A stretch of 64,000 nucleotides of DNA from Phymorhynchus buccinoides (GCA_017654935.2 CM065704.1:28628013-28692012); one strand, 5' to 3'; shown: positions 1 to 11,781, counted from the stretch's first letter. Numbers and translations are program-made. Notes: generated from the sequence alone by a model not told the origin.

Positions 1-48
1 GTCTTGCCTGGATACTGTGAAACAAAAGTCTATGGTCCACCCACACCT

Positions 49-51
<3 letters not shown>

Positions 52-80
<29 letters not shown>
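52..80. repeat. (CA)n microsatellite
   Basis: Uninterrupted CA dinucleotides. Confidence 0.9.
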
Positions 81-84
<4 letters not shown>

Positions 85-341
85 TTTTGTTTTCCACACA
101 CACTTTGCCCCAAATTAGTTTTCTAATTATTTTATTTTCCGCTTTGCGCAACCTCAGTCTTAAGTCACTGTAATGTCTACTGAGAAAGGCTACTAAGACA
201 AGAAATTATTGAAGACTTGAACTTGAAGCAGACATTCTTGATTCTGTTGATGGAGCTCTGCCCCTGGACCCTTGCCTTTCATCTTTTTCCATTTTCAGGA
301 GTTGCACCCATGCTGACTGTCAGTTTTGGGCATCAAATTAA

Positions 342-804
342 CCCTTTCACCGTCAGTGTCGCATTTGCACCACAATGGTTTACCACCCATGTCACTAAAA
401 GGCATCAAACCTGTTATCCAAAGACCCTGTTTTCTTAATATTGGGAGGCAAGGATAGGTCTAATGCTATGCATGTCACAGAGGAATTCCCAATATTGCAG
501 ATCATTGTTTTTCTCTTCCCACTCGCAGGGCTCCCAATCGCCTCACAAAACAAGGGGTCCCAGGGACTCCTTCACTTACAGCATAGAGGATCTTAGAGGC
601 GTGATAGAGGGTCCCAGTGGCATTGAGGATACTAAAAAGAATTTTTCTAGTGCATCCCTGGGACCCACTGCACATTCTTTTAGAGGGTCCTTTAGAATTT
701 TAGTGCTTCATAGACCCCCAAATGGGGGTCCCTGGGACTGGGAGCCCTGTCCCAGTTTAAGTTTAATGGACATTTTTTGCTGAAAATGGCTGGCGGCGAA
801 AGGA
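342..804 (+). mobile_element. TTAA MITE family B (CCCTTTCACCGCCA), copy 1 with nested family A
   Basis: TTAA at 338-341 and 805-808. Inverted ends CCCTTTCACCG and TGGCGGCGAAAGG. Interior shared with six other copies (CACCACAATGG, GTCACTAAAAGGCATCAAA). TTAA plus CCCTTT ends suggest a piggyBac-type non-autonomous element. Confidence 0.8.
526..749 (-). mobile_element. MITE family A (CAGGGCTCCCA termini), copy 1
   Basis: Ends CAGGGCTCCCA and GGGAGCCCTG, with conserved GGGGTCCC and GGACCCTCTAAAA-type interior shared with copies at 29747, 32760 and 56026. Inserted inside the TTAA element 342-804. Confidence 0.85.
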
Positions 805-842
805 TTAACACTGACCGTGCGCTGCATGTTTCTGTTGTCCAG

Positions 843-996
843 TGCTGGACACAGCGGGTCAGGAGGAGTTCAGCGCCATGAGGGAGCAGTACATGAGGAA
901 GGGGGACGGCTTTCTCCTCGTGTTCTCTGTCACCGACCGACGCAGCTTCGACAACATGGCCAACTTCCACACCCAGATCCTCCGCGTCAAGGACAG
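843..996 (+). CDS. MRAS: MRAS exon with G3/switch II
   Basis: Acceptor cag ends at 842. The exon starts with TG of a split Val codon, then [17 protein letters not shown]. It ends ...RVKD plus AG of a split Arg, with donor gttagc. Confidence 0.92.
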
Positions 997-3900
997 GTTA
1001 GCCAAGTTAAATCTTTTTTACCGCCGATGTTGCTTTTTTACACCACAATGATTTAACACCCATGTTATTAAAACTAAGTAAAAGTAGGTATTCCAAAGCC
1101 CTGCCTTGCAGCTGTGACAAACTGCCTCTGTGACTATAAAGTACCTATTAATACCTAATATAAATGGCTATTCAATTCAGTTATGATCATCCTTTATTCT
1201 TATTGTTGCTGTGATGTTCAGTGATCGCGTTTACTGGTAATTATCAGTAAAATACTGGTTGCAAAACCAAAATACTGAAAACAATTTGACCTGTCAGTTC
1301 CAGGGACTGATACATTTTTGCTAGGACTGATAAATTGTTTTCACAGAGGCTTTGATATTGTGGTTTTCACTGGTTTTTGTTTCACTGGGACTGGTTTTGA
1401 CTTCACTGGGACTGGTTTTGACACTGGTTGTTGGGGGGCATTGTCGTTGATGGGACTGGTTTTCAACATTTCTAGCGCGATCACTGGTGTTGCAGAGACT
1501 CGTACCCGATGATCCTGTGCGCCAACAAGGTGGACCTGGTTCACCAGAGGAAGGTGTCCGAGGAACAGGTGCGGGACCTGGCCACCAGACTGCGGGTAAG
1601 AGTTGCATGGATGCTCCTGCTTTCAGGATGTCCTGAAATGCAGGATTTTTTAATTGCCTGGATCTTTTGTCAGTTTCTCTCATGTGTAGAATATAAAAGA
1701 AATGAATACAGATAAATATTTACATGCCTTTACCAGGAACTTTATGTTTTTAGGATTGTTTAAGTCAAGTTGTTAACTGGGCGACCCCTGCCTTGCAGGA
1801 TTTTTGAAATTTCTAAGGAGCACCCATGAAGTTGTCTAGGAGACTAGTTACTGTGCTGTGGGCGTTGTTGACTGAGGGTAAGAGTTGACTAGGAGACTAG
1901 TTACTGTGCTGTGGGCATTGTTGACTGCGGGTAAGAGTTGACTAGGAGACTGGTTACTGTGCTGTGGGTGTTGTTGACCTTGGGTAAGAGTTGACTAGGA
2001 GACTAGTTACTGTGCTGTGGGCGTTGTTGACTGCGGGTAAGAGTTGACTAGGAGACTAGTTACTGTGCTGTGGGCATTGTTGACTGCGGGTAAGAGTTGA
2101 CTAGGAGACTGGTTACTGTGCTGTGGGCATTGTTGACCTTGGGTAAGAGTTGACTAGGAGACTAGTTACTGTGCTGTGGGCGTTGTTGACTGCGGGTAAG
2201 AGTTTACTAGGAGACTAGTTACTACACTAGTTACTGTGCTGTGGGAGTTGTTGCTCTGTCTTTAAACAAATGAGATTTTTTTTTTTTAAATAACCAAGGG
2301 TAAAAGTAGTTCAGGCATGCTCCTAAAATTAGCATTGAAAAAGCTAATAGAAAGAATCTTCAGGATTGGCCATAGATCTTGTCATTCGGAATCTTTTTGG
2401 TGTTATCCAATCCAATCCAATCTACTGTATACTGTGTTTATCCACATTGATCGTTTAATATGATTTTGATTGATAATTATGATGTTTTGTGTGCACGTGC
2501 GTCTGTGTGTGTGTGTATCAGATCCCTTACATAGAGACCAGTGCCAAGGACCCCCCTCTGAATGTGGACTTGGCGTTCCATCAGGTGGTCCGGATTATCA
2601 GGTAAACCACTGGTTCTTTTTTGTCTTTTTTCTTTTTTTGCTGTCTTCATCTTTTGGGCCATACATCTTCTTCTGCGTTCCCAGGCCATATTGCCATAAT
2701 GGGTACGGTACGTATGTGTCCGGTTTTAAGTTTTCACTGGTCTCCCCGCTGCGTACAGCTGACACATTCCGATTTCGGAGGAACTCAAAGGATAAAATTA
2801 TTTGGAAGATTTTTTTTAAAGGTAGGAGAATGGGCCAATAAGTCAGAAAGATAGTAGATGATAGAAAGCAAAGGGAAACTGAAGGCAGAGTAATCTAAAT
2901 GAGAGTGGCAGATTAGAGGAAGTTACAAGCACGGAACTTCCAGAAGGTGGGGGAACTTTTTTTTACAAAAGACCCCACGGGGAGATACTCATGGAGGGGG
3001 CGGGGTCGTCCAGCTCCCCGTATGGAGGCACGAGGCATCCACCCACTGCCCCGGGGCCATACAGTATAGTAATATTGCTCCCATGTCGCTCATTCCAAGT
3101 CGCAGTGTACAGCCACACTCTGGTTTGTCAGGCCACAGAACCTGAAACCAGCAGTCCAATGTGACCACAATCTGTGTTACTGATCATCAGGAGGCAGTTA
3201 ACTCTTTCGTTCTTGAGAACTGCTTTTGAGGATAAATGGGAGCAACTGCAGATTCCTAGCTTTATAGAGCTCTCTATCTCCCTATTCCTGGGTTTCCAGA
3301 GAGAGTCAAACTGTATAAAGGGGTGTTCTGTTATTGTGAATATGCGGCATGTTTTCAGCAGCCTGTTTCTCTTTCGTAAACAATACTTGCCCCAGTAAGA
3401 AAAGGGAAAAAACCCTCATTGCATTGCAATTATAGAAAAGCGAAGTAAAAACAGTTGCATCATGTTGCATGATATTACGAGCAAAAGAGGCCTGTAGGAA
3501 TCAACGGGATGAAACTTCTCAGCAGCTAAAGAGGGTCTCAGGAATTAACAGTAGTTGAAACTTCTCTAAATACAGAAACCAAAGAGTTAATTCCCACCAG
3601 CGTATCCGAAATTCCAGGAGCCTTTGTTGCCCAACGTTTGGACTTCAAGGGGTAAGGGATAGGGTTAGAATAAGTTTAGGGTTATTTTCGTCAGAATGAA
3701 AGATTCATATTTGTAATTTAAGATACTAAACAACTGCTTGAAAAAAGAAGGATGACCCAGACCTGCTTATTATGACAACCACCCACATAGTACACAACAA
3801 CAGTGATAGAGTGTTGCTCACAAGCAAATCAACATACATTCAAGAATGTATGAGGATGAACTTGGGTCTGTATTGTTGTGGCAGCTACTTTCACTTTGCT

Positions 3901-4948
3901 AGGCGAATAGGTGCCATAAATAACTTGGGTAAAAGGGAGTTAATTACAAGAAGTTCCTTCCCCTTATTCATTTCACTGTATCCTTTCTCTTAGCCTCACT
4001 ATTTCATATCGTCGGTGAAATTCAAAAACCTTGTATCTCAATTTTGGTAGTTTTGAGAAAAACAAAATAAACTGTTTTAAAAGTTGACTATGATGAATAT
4101 GTTGTTGAAGACATTGCGAGTTTAGTCCTGCATATTGTTAAAATTACTATTTATAAAAAAATTTAGACTTGAAAAGAATGAAGATACGAGGTTTTTGTCC
4201 TTAACTAGATCTGAATGTTTGGGACATATGAGTTTTTCGTCTATTTTCACAACCTCATTTACCCCAGATAGAAAGTCATTAGAGATACAAGCTTTTGGTG
4301 GAAGGTTGCGGGGAAAATTAGAATGCTGACTATGTTATTATGTATCTAACTCAAAAAAATAAAAAATCGAGATACAAGGCTTTTGAATTTCACCGACGAT
4401 ATTTGTGTGTGCATACAGCCCTGAAAGTGGAAAATGTTGTCCACCAGCCTTTGGCTGATAACTTATATTTTTATTACCAGCCAAACCAAACGTTTTTGGC
4501 CTTGTCGTCAAAGAGAAGCCACGAAAATTCTTTCTTCTATTTTGTTAGAAAAGTTTGTGTTTCACTCTTACCCTTTTTGGGTGATGGCTGCGATGCCTTT
4601 GAACTTGAAGCCGAAGCATTTTCATTTCGAACATGCACTGGCTGGCGAGCACGCAAATTGCATATCGTGTTTCCGGTGCGTGGGAAAACATGGATTGGAA
4701 AACATGGATTGGGAAAGGAATCTCGCGCGAGAAAGAACATTGTTTTTTGCCCACTCACATTTGGCGGGTGAAGTGAATTATGAACTCGCCAATTTTGTTT
4801 TTGAACCGCCATGGCGAGTAAAGTACTCGCCACTTTCAGGGCTGGCATAATATATAATAATGTGTGTGTGTGCAGGGCGCAGCCTCCCCACCTGAAAAAC
4901 CAGCGTCAGAAGCATGTTGGCAAGAAGCGGAAGTGTGTCATCCTTTAG
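843..4948 (+). CDS. MRAS: M-Ras-type small GTPase, last four coding exons (5' part outside window)
   Basis: Exons 843-996, 1496-1595, 2522-2601 and 4876-4948 join in frame into about 135 C-terminal residues of a Ras-family GTPase, a membrane-bound GDP/GTP switch acting in MAPK-type signalling. Visible motifs are LDTAGQEE (G3, switch II), CANKVDL (G4, guanine specificity), [11 protein letters not shown] (G5) and a basic KKRK run ending in the CAAX box CVIL. Its final Leu predicts geranylgeranylation. The segment after G5 and the CVIL end resemble vertebrate M-Ras more than H/K/N-Ras or R-Ras. The P-loop and switch I exons must lie upstream of position 1, because the first exon opens with an acceptor and a split Val codon. 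Every junction is GT-AG and phase-matched, so the gene looks functional. An R-Ras-like paralogue is the main alternative. Confidence 0.92.
1496..1595 (+). CDS. MRAS: MRAS exon with G4 NKVD
   Basis: After cag at 1493-1495 the first A completes Arg, then [14 protein letters not shown] follows. It ends on a whole codon (CGG) before gtaaga. Confidence 0.93.
1834..2250. repeat. MRAS: 53-bp minisatellite, about 8 copies, MRAS intron
   Basis: Unit TAGGAGACTAGTTACTGTGC ... AAGAGTTGAC. Period 53 measured between successive TTGACTAGG. Confidence 0.9.
2522..2601 (+). CDS. MRAS: MRAS exon with G5 SAK
   Basis: Starts ATC CCT after atcag and encodes [16 protein letters not shown]. It ends RII plus AG of a split Arg before gtaaac. 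Confidence 0.93.
2668..2960 (+). repeat. dispersed repeat (CGTTCCCAGGCCATA), copy 1
   Basis: Shared with 40227-40508 and, in its second half (GGCAGGAGAATGG ... GAAGTTACAAGCAC), with 57440-57560. Same orientation in all three, so a retroposon is possible. Confidence 0.7.
3202..3586. mobile_element. possible TTAA MITE
   Basis: TTAA followed by CTCTTTCG at the left and CCAAAGAG before TTAA at the right. Short inverted ends only and no second copy seen. Confidence 0.4.
4006..4402. mobile_element. MITE with 40-bp TIRs in MRAS last intron
   Basis: ATATCGTCGGTGAAATTCAA at the left and its inverse at 4383-4402. About 40 bp of arms with two mismatches. No coding. Confidence 0.8.
4416..4844. mobile_element. 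CAG...CTG element with 5-bp TSD in MRAS last intron
   Basis: CAGCCCTGAAAGTGG at the left, CCACTTTCAGGGCTG at the right. GCATA duplicated at 4411-4415 and 4845-4849. The right TSD ends 26 nt before the terminal MRAS exon. Confidence 0.85.
4876..4948 (+). CDS. MRAS: MRAS terminal exon, polybasic tail and CVIL box
   Basis: Acceptor tgtgtgcag ends at 4875. The exon encodes the hypervariable tail ending GKKRKCVIL and stops at TAG 4946-4948. The intron side is only 26 nt from the end of a MITE (4416-4844 plus its TSD). Confidence 0.92.
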
Positions 4949-5180
4949 TGAGCGGAGAGAGAGAGAAAGAGAGAGAGAGAGGGTCTGTGCGTGTGGCCTT
5001 CTTTGAGCTAGCCTGTCTCTACTAGTCCTTGGTGCCCTTCTAGTCCTACTATGTCACCGTCAACTTCACTTGACACAGTTTTTTGCACTACTTTTTCAGT
5101 CGACTCGTGCAGTCGTTATTATAAAAAAAAATGTGGTGTGATCATACCTGATCGCACTTGTCTAAAGCCTTGAATAAAAG
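4949..5180 (+). other. MRAS: candidate MRAS 3' UTR with AATAAA
   Basis: Sequence after the stop holds a (GA)n patch and an AATAAA at 5173-5178, the nearest polyadenylation signal. Repeats begin at about 5313, so a 3' UTR of roughly 250 nt is plausible. Transcript data would be needed to place the real end. Confidence 0.45.
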
Positions 5181-5312
5181 GTGCATGTCTAAAGTGCATG
5201 TTTATATAAATAAGGCATGTTCGGCCCTTAAGGTGTCAATGCATGTTAACATTTTTTACTCTTCCCCATGGCAACACGATGATAGCCACTCATAAGATTA
5301 CTTGGTAAAGTG

Positions 5313-6855
5313 GTAAAGGTAAAGATGCACCCCCCCACCCCCCCCCCACCCCTCCATTTCTCGGGTTTTTTCCCAAAACATTTCAGTCTTGCCTTTCTTA
5401 CGGCAGATTGAGTACTTCAGCCTCTATCGTTTGCTTTATTTAACACTAATTTTCGTCCATTTACATAATTAAACACATGCATTCAATAATAGTAGAAGAT
5501 AAAGGCAAGACGGAAAGAACGCAATGAACCAGGACTGTGACAAATGCTCCGCGGCTGTTGTGTGTACTGCACTACATAGGAGGGGGGTGGGGGGGGGTTC
5601 CTATTAGATAATATCAGTTATTATGATTTGGGAGTTCGATATTGCTTTTATCCTATCTCGAGAGGCGACTTCGTGTGATAAACAGCAAGGCTCGAGAGAT
5701 AGGATAAAAGCAATATCTAATTCCCAAATCATAATAACGGATATATACTGATGTGTATCAACAGAAAAGCAAAAAAAAGAAACAGGCTCAGATCTGCAGC
5801 GAAATGAAAACGCATCCATTTTTCACACCAGTTGTCGCAGCATGCACACACTGTAACACGCATTCTTGCGCAAAGAATATAGTTCAACAAAATAGAAAAT
5901 TTTAACTCGAATGTACTTCATAAGATGTGGTAACAAAACATAAACACAAACAGAAGCAACGAACTGAAACACTAACGACAATTGCTGTTATTTTAACCTG
6001 TAAACACCAACAATAAAACGTAGGCTACACACTTAACGAGAGCAAGTCAATCTCAACACACCGTGAAAAAGAGGGGAGTCAGCTTTGACAAGAACGATCA
6101 CAGGCCCCGAAATCACGCTTCTTTTTTTTCTTCTTTTTAACGAAGGTGCGGTAGCTCTTCGCACAGGTTCAGTGGGCTCATTTTTATTTCCGGACTGAAG
6201 ATGAATTCGAGCTGTTTTGAGACAGTACTGCGTCTACATTATCAACATGGACTCTCCCTGTGCCAAAATTGCATAGCTCGAATCGTCTGCTAATATCGAC
6301 GCGGTCATGGAGTTGAGTAGCCTAGGCCTAGATCCACGGCTAGACGTTTCAAGTGGCACGCACAGAATGGTTTGTGTAGATATGTGACATCTGCTACTGT
6401 TGATTCATTCGAACCATGAATCTTCGTTGTGTACTAGCATTACATGTTGTCGTCAGCGCTGAATGAATCCTAGGGGTAACACTGCACAGCTTGTCAAATT
6501 CTGGGTGTGGTAGGAACAGCTCGCGTTGCAAGCCGTGAGATATATAACTGTGACGTCAAGTTTCTAATAGCAACGGTGTATTCTTACACGCGAATTTACA
6601 CTAAGCCTATGGGTTAATATATGCAAATGATATCTCTGGATATTGTTTTATATCTCACGGCTGGCAGGCCTCTGTGACACTACTTGGAGATCGGTATATT
6701 GGCCTTTATCATGACTGCGATTAATTATTCAACAAAGATAATTAGCTCCAAAAGTTGATAAGATACAGCTTAATGTTTGGTAAGAAAGGCAGGTGTGAAG
6801 ATGTGGGGAGAGCTGAGAAACGTAAGAGGGGGGGGGCACATCTTTATCTTTACCG
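5313..6855. mobile_element. GGTAAAGGTAAAGATG element, copy 1 with large internal insert
   Basis: Outer ends GGTAAAGGTAAAGATG and CATCTTTATCTTTACC enclose ACGCAATGAACCA and CCTATTAGATAAT words shared with 59112-59545. From about 5606 a foreign segment interrupts it, including a hairpin at 5613-5740. Confidence 0.65.
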
Positions 6856-7286
6856 ATTACTTGCATATCACTGTGTTGCCATGGGGAAAGAGTGAAAAAT
6901 GTTCGTGTGTACAGAGACCTTTACGGAGATGCTCCCAGAAATTGTGTTTGAAAATGGTAAGCATGTTGTGTTCATGAATGGACTTGAGTTATGTTCCCTT
7001 GGGTTCCATTTTCCTTGTTGTTTGGGGTTTGGTTTTGTGTCTCAATAATGCCAAATGGTGTGCGTCGGATCAAGAACAGTGTGCACGCTATTGCCGTGTG
7101 TGACGATTATTCATGCCAAATGCATAATGTATTCCGGTAAGGTGTTTTTTCCCCTTGTCTTTTCTCTTTCGCTGCTGTGGAAATAACTGTTAATAAACCT
7201 GCGAATGATTATGATGATGAGATTAGCGTCCAATCGGTCGGAGACCCTGAACCTGCGCAGACTCCAATGCTTGAGTACAAGCATGC

Positions 7287-7724
7287 ATATGTGACCCAGC
7301 ACCACGAAAGGGACATTTGATTAAGTGTCAAACTGACCATTCTGAGAAAATTATACAGTTGAAAACTTCAGACAATTTTCTTTCTAATGATGCAAGAACC
7401 ATTCTTGTATCTTTTCCCCGTTCCAGAGTTATGAGCATTTAAAGTTAGTAGGGTGAGCGTCGGCCATTTTGAGAAAACACTGTCTAAAATCTAGCCTAGT
7501 TGACGAACATGCATGGATCTACTTCATTTTAAAATACTTAAAAGACCATTTAGAGACCATATTAAAGATAATCCTTTATGAGTATGAATGATAAGATGTT
7601 ACTTAACACAAAAATACCCACAACTCAAAATTGACCAAAAATGAGATGTTTGACTTTGCAAGCCTTTTGTGAGAAACTAGTCCAGCGACTTAATGTCCCT
7701 TTCGTGATGCTGGGTTGCATATGT
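7287..7724. mobile_element. ATATGTGACCCAGCACCACG element, copy 1
   Basis: CATATGTGACCCAGCACCAC to a diverged inverted end (TGATGCTGGGTTGCATATG). Interior includes ACCATTCTTGTATCTTTT. Confidence 0.8.
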
Positions 7725-8403
7725 GCTTGCACTTCACTGTAACTCTGTACATTCGTCGTGCTCGTTGTACTCGTTCTCCCCGTACAAAATTGAATCCGAG
7801 AAGCCATATTGATTGCGTCTGTTTTGTTCGTGTGTTTATTAATCGGCGTCTTTCGTTGAGAATGAAACCTCCACCCCCCATCCCACCCTTCGAAAAGAAT
7901 GCACCTACATGTATATTGAATAATAAGGGAGGGGGTGGGGGTGAAGGTGAGGAAGTAGATTTGTAAAGCATCTACTCGCTGTCTTAAATTTTAATTAATT
8001 TGTCCCGCATGAGTTCTGAAATATTACCAGCTACAATTTGGGCGTTGTTTTTTGGGTGTTCATCATAGAATTAAAATTAAAGCAGAACAATTGTCTGGAA
8101 CTGCATATCCTTTTTAGTCATGCTTATGGTAACGAATCATACTCTCTTTTCTTTATCATTATTTTCACACACATGATGCGCTCATTTTTTTCATTTTTTT
8201 TCCCAGTCATAATCTCAGATAATTATATACGTACAATAATGCTCCAATTTTACCATGCATCTCTTGGATATTATTTGCTCCTATCTTCAGCTTTAAATTC
8301 ATAATTATACAGAATATATTGCATTCTTTGTCATAAATCACATGCACAATTATGTAATGTCCCAAAAAGTTACGGGCATTGTGTTTCTCTTACTACTTGT
8401 TAA

Positions 8404-8744
8404 CTCATTCGCATCGCATCGCAACGATTTTGAATTATTTTTAAAAAACTCAGAAATCACTCCAACCATACACGCAAACAAAACATACATAAACAAAAGT
8501 TGAAATGGAAGAAGATTACAGGTTTTTACTTCAGGTTTAGACATAGGGAAGTGATAGATCAGACTTTTTTTTTAATAAATATCCACACCAATTGGTGGCC
8601 CCACAACAAACCACTACAAAAGCAAAGTCAAAGGCAAAATTGTGGTCTAAGGGAGCGAAGCGAGTTTAGAAGTGACCACGGTATGGTGTGCACACAGATT
8701 TACTTCCCTTGAAGCAAATGCATCAAATTTGCGATGCGAATGAG
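8404..8744 (+). mobile_element. TTAA MITE family D (CTCATTCGCATCGC), copy 1
   Basis: TTAA at 8400-8403 and 8745-8748. Ends CTCATTCGCATCGC and GCGATGCGAATGAG. Related to 39715-40052. Confidence 0.82.
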
Positions 8745-8749
8745 TTAAC

Positions 8750-9480
8750 TCATGTCTCAAACCAACTCAAGTCGATTATGGAATGGGCGTAAATTTGTCA
8801 GTGATTCAAGCATGAACTACCATCATGGCTTGTCCTGGAAAGTAAGAATTATAAAATGTTAGCGATGCTCTGAAAATACGTTTTTGCGCTGCCTAGTTCT
8901 AGCAAAGACTGTACAGGGAAAGATAAACATCCGGTCTCTTTTCCCTATATGAGTAGTGAGGACAGAAACACTGGTTATGTCCCTTTGAAACATGACACAT
9001 TTTACACATCGATAGGCCAGTTGAATTCTCCGTTCAAGTTCCAGTCCGAGTTTTTGGATAGCCTCCACTGAATAGTGTACACGTCCCCACTAACGATAAC
9101 TCTATCAGCCCGGTTCGCCGAGCTTTTAAGTAATCCATCTTACCCTTTTCAGAATATCTTTGGTTCTAGCAGAGGAAAATTTGCAGAGTTATGAAAGAAA
9201 CTGCCAAAATAGTAGACTGCAGTTATTGCAAAGCCTTTTGATTGGCTGGTATCACTTCCTGTCGTTGCTGCTGAATCTTACGCCTTTAAAAAAAAAGGCC
9301 TCAAATAGAGAACCTAATCCGCAAAACAATTTTCACTGCATAGAGTGAAGTTTTTGTAATTGTACATAGAAGAAAGTAACTGTCCACCGATTCCAAACAT
9401 GCGAAAAAGATGCAGCGTGCGCGTGCGTACGCGTGTGTATAACATATTTTTGTCGTTTATTTATTTCCTATTGCTTGCTG
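8750..9480. other. no feature recognised
   Basis: Unique-looking A/T-rich sequence. No conserved frame, RNA gene or clear inverted ends seen. Confidence 0.5.
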
Positions 9481-9755
9481 GCTCATTTATTATTGTAAGC
9501 GCTTAGGGCTTTTTTTAAGATTAAGCGCTATAGTAGGTCAGCTTGGGGTCTATGAATGGGGATGGTGAATGCGGGGGGGGGGGATAGTGTGAGAAAATGC
9601 CTTTTGCGTGGAAAAGGCTATTTGTAATGGTTTGGATTCTAGTGGAGTGTGAATGGGGGGGGGGGGGTGGGAGGTTGTGACGTTACTGTAGTTATCATTA
9701 TTTCGTTTCGTGTTGTTCCTTATGATATGTGCATGTGTGTTTTTTAATCTTCTTT

Positions 9756-9825
9756 GTGAAGTGCTTAGAGCCCCGTAAGGAGAATAAGCGCTATAAAAAT
9801 GGTTATTATTATTATTATGAATGCT
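9756..9825 (+). mobile_element. LINE/SINE 3' tail (ATT)n
   Basis: GAAGTGCTTAGAGCCCCGTA, AAGCGCTATAAAAATG then (ATT)n is the common 3' tail of L2/CR1-type LINEs and SINEs. A second diverged tail lies at 9494-9545. Confidence 0.55.
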
Positions 9826-10401
9826 AATTATTAATTGATAGAAAGGAAGTGTTGCTCCCTCATGGCTTTTTCCCTTAGGGACAAGGTCTTCCGGTGCAGT
9901 TGTCTTCATAACATGTGGACCGATCCTGCAATGTCGGGTTGGCCCGTGGCGACTCTTCGCTGTCGATCAAACATCCCCCTGAATTAGTGAATAGGGGGGC
10001 TTAGCCTTGCTTTTGTAACAGAGCACAGCAAAAGAAAGTGCATCAGCATGGATGCTACTCTTTCTTTTTTTTTTACACTGATTTCAGTATTTATAATTTT
10101 ACCAGAAACTGAACTTCATTTTTTTTTTTATTCATCCAAAAAAATGTTTTGACCACAAGCGATTTGGGGCGTTTGGAACTTAGTCTAGTTGTTCTGTCTT
10201 GGAAGTTTACAAAGGCAATGTAATAATTTTACAAGGCTTAACAGACTCAAACTGTCTGTATCGTTTTAACTGTCTGTCTGTCTCGTTATATCTCTCTCTT
10301 AACTTGCCCCCCTGAATCGCCCGACGGGGCTCTGCCCCTGTACCCTGCCGGGGTGAGGCCATGAGTCTCTAAAACCCTACCTTTCGAGTGTGTTTTTTGT
10401 T

Positions 10402-10520
10402 TGTGGCTCAAGCCACAAACCTATAACTCACTTTGTCGGTCGGTCTGTCCAAAATTGTCGCACATATTGACAAAATTGTCGCACTTCAAATCGAGGCTGC
10501 ACTTCAAATTGAGGCTGCTC
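10402..10520. repeat. dispersed repeat (CACAAACCTATAACTCAC)
   Basis: CCACAAACCTATAACTCACT, TTGTCGGTCGG and AATTGTCGCAC recur at 10785-10920 and 61488-61560. Confidence 0.7.
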
Positions 10521-10784
10521 TTTAAAATGATGTATTTTTATAGCGTACAAAGTAATAAACATACGTAATACAGACACTACAACAGACACGACTTTCGATG
10601 AGTATAAGTAGGATACATAGTTTTAAATGTTTTCCAAAAGATATAAAAAGTTACGAAATGGTGCAGAGATAGCATTCTGGTTTACAGATTAAAATTATTG
10701 AAAAGCCAGGGGAAGCGACTCATGATTGGAGTGGTAAAAATAGACCGCGTGCAACAAACTATTGCGATTCCGCGCTTTTTTTGT

Positions 10785-10920
10785 TTGTGGCACAAGCCAC
10801 AAACCTATAACTCACTTTGTCGGTAGGTCCAAAATTGTCGCACTTCAAATCAAGGCTGCACTTCAAATTGAGGCTGCTCTTTAAAATGATGTTTGGTTTT
10901 CAATTGTCGCACGCCACAAA
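10785..10920. repeat. dispersed repeat (CACAAACCTATAACTCAC), copy 2
   Basis: Second copy beside the first, separated by about 265 bp. The pair may be ends of one element. Confidence 0.65.
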
Positions 10921-10977
10921 CGATTGCGAATCCGCGCTTGTTTCATTTTGGGGAGTTGCACCCATGCATCAGTCATA

Positions 10978-11191
10978 GGGGAAGACGGGGTAAAAAGCGC
11001 ATGGGCGGGTAAGAAGCCCACCCCAATTATCTCATGAAATGAAGCAAATTTCAGTCTCATTTTGCCCATGAGACGAGCGTTAATGTCTAGCATTCGTCTC
11101 ATGGGCAAATTTGACTGAAATGTTCTTTATTTCATGAGATAATTGGGGTGGGCTTCTTACCCGCCCATGCGCTTTTTACCCCGTCTTCCCC
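10978..11191. mobile_element. 214-bp palindromic TA MITE, copy 1
   Basis: GGGGAAGACGGGGTAAAAAG and its inverse with arms of about 97 bp and few mismatches. TA on both flanks. Would fold into one long hairpin. Confidence 0.85.
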
Positions 11192-11606
11192 TAGTAAGCC
11201 ATGTTTCGGAGAGTCTTCTGGGTTTCCTGAAAGTGGAAAAAAATTAGGGTAGGCTTCTTTGGTGATTAGAGTTGCTGTTTGTCGTTCTTCGTGTCACGAG
11301 TGTGTCGTCTTTGAGAACAGACACACTAAAGAATAGTTACAGCATAGAATACTTTAAAATGTTTTTTCTCATTACAGTAAAACTTGCCATTGACGTTTAA
11401 AAAAACACACACAAAAACTAGAGCGTGAAAACGCTAGATCAACCCAGCGGCGCGGCAGCATTTTCAGCTCCAGTGACCTTGACCTTTGACCAATGACCTT
11501 CATCTTCGAACTTGCCCTAGATATCCTAACTACCTATCCGCATGCAAAAGTTGAGGGTCCCAGGTCCCTCCGTTCAAACGTTATCGTGTTAACATTTAGA
11601 TAGACA

Positions 11607-11781
11607 CAGTGGAACCTCCCTTATAAGACCTTCAAAAATCGTCCAAAATGAGGTCTTATAATGGAGGGGTCTTATAAGGGAGGTAATTTTAATACTTACA
11701 AAGAAGGGCAATGTCTCAGAGAAGTAGGTCTTATGTGGGAGGGGAGTCTTATAATGGGAGGTCTTAAGGGAGATTCCACTG
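11607..11781. mobile_element. TA MITE family E (CAGTGGAACCTCCC), copy 1
   Basis: Ends CAGTGGAACCTCCCTTATAA and inverted TTCCACTG. Interior repeats GGTCTTATAAGGGAGG in both directions. CAGTGGAAC ends resemble pogo/Tigger-type elements. Confidence 0.8.

Noticed and set aside
463..783. 106-codon frame and opposite frames
   Set aside because: Family A MITE inserted in family B; the same open stretch is broken in other copies.
4340..4850. Two overlapping 140-codon frames in the MRAS intron
   Set aside because: Lie in MITE sequence (4416-4844) with inverted ends; no homology recognised.
843..4948. R-Ras or classical Ras instead of M-Ras
   Set aside because: [11 protein letters not shown] plus CVIL and the ILRVKDR segment fit M-Ras better, though the missing N-terminus leaves some doubt.
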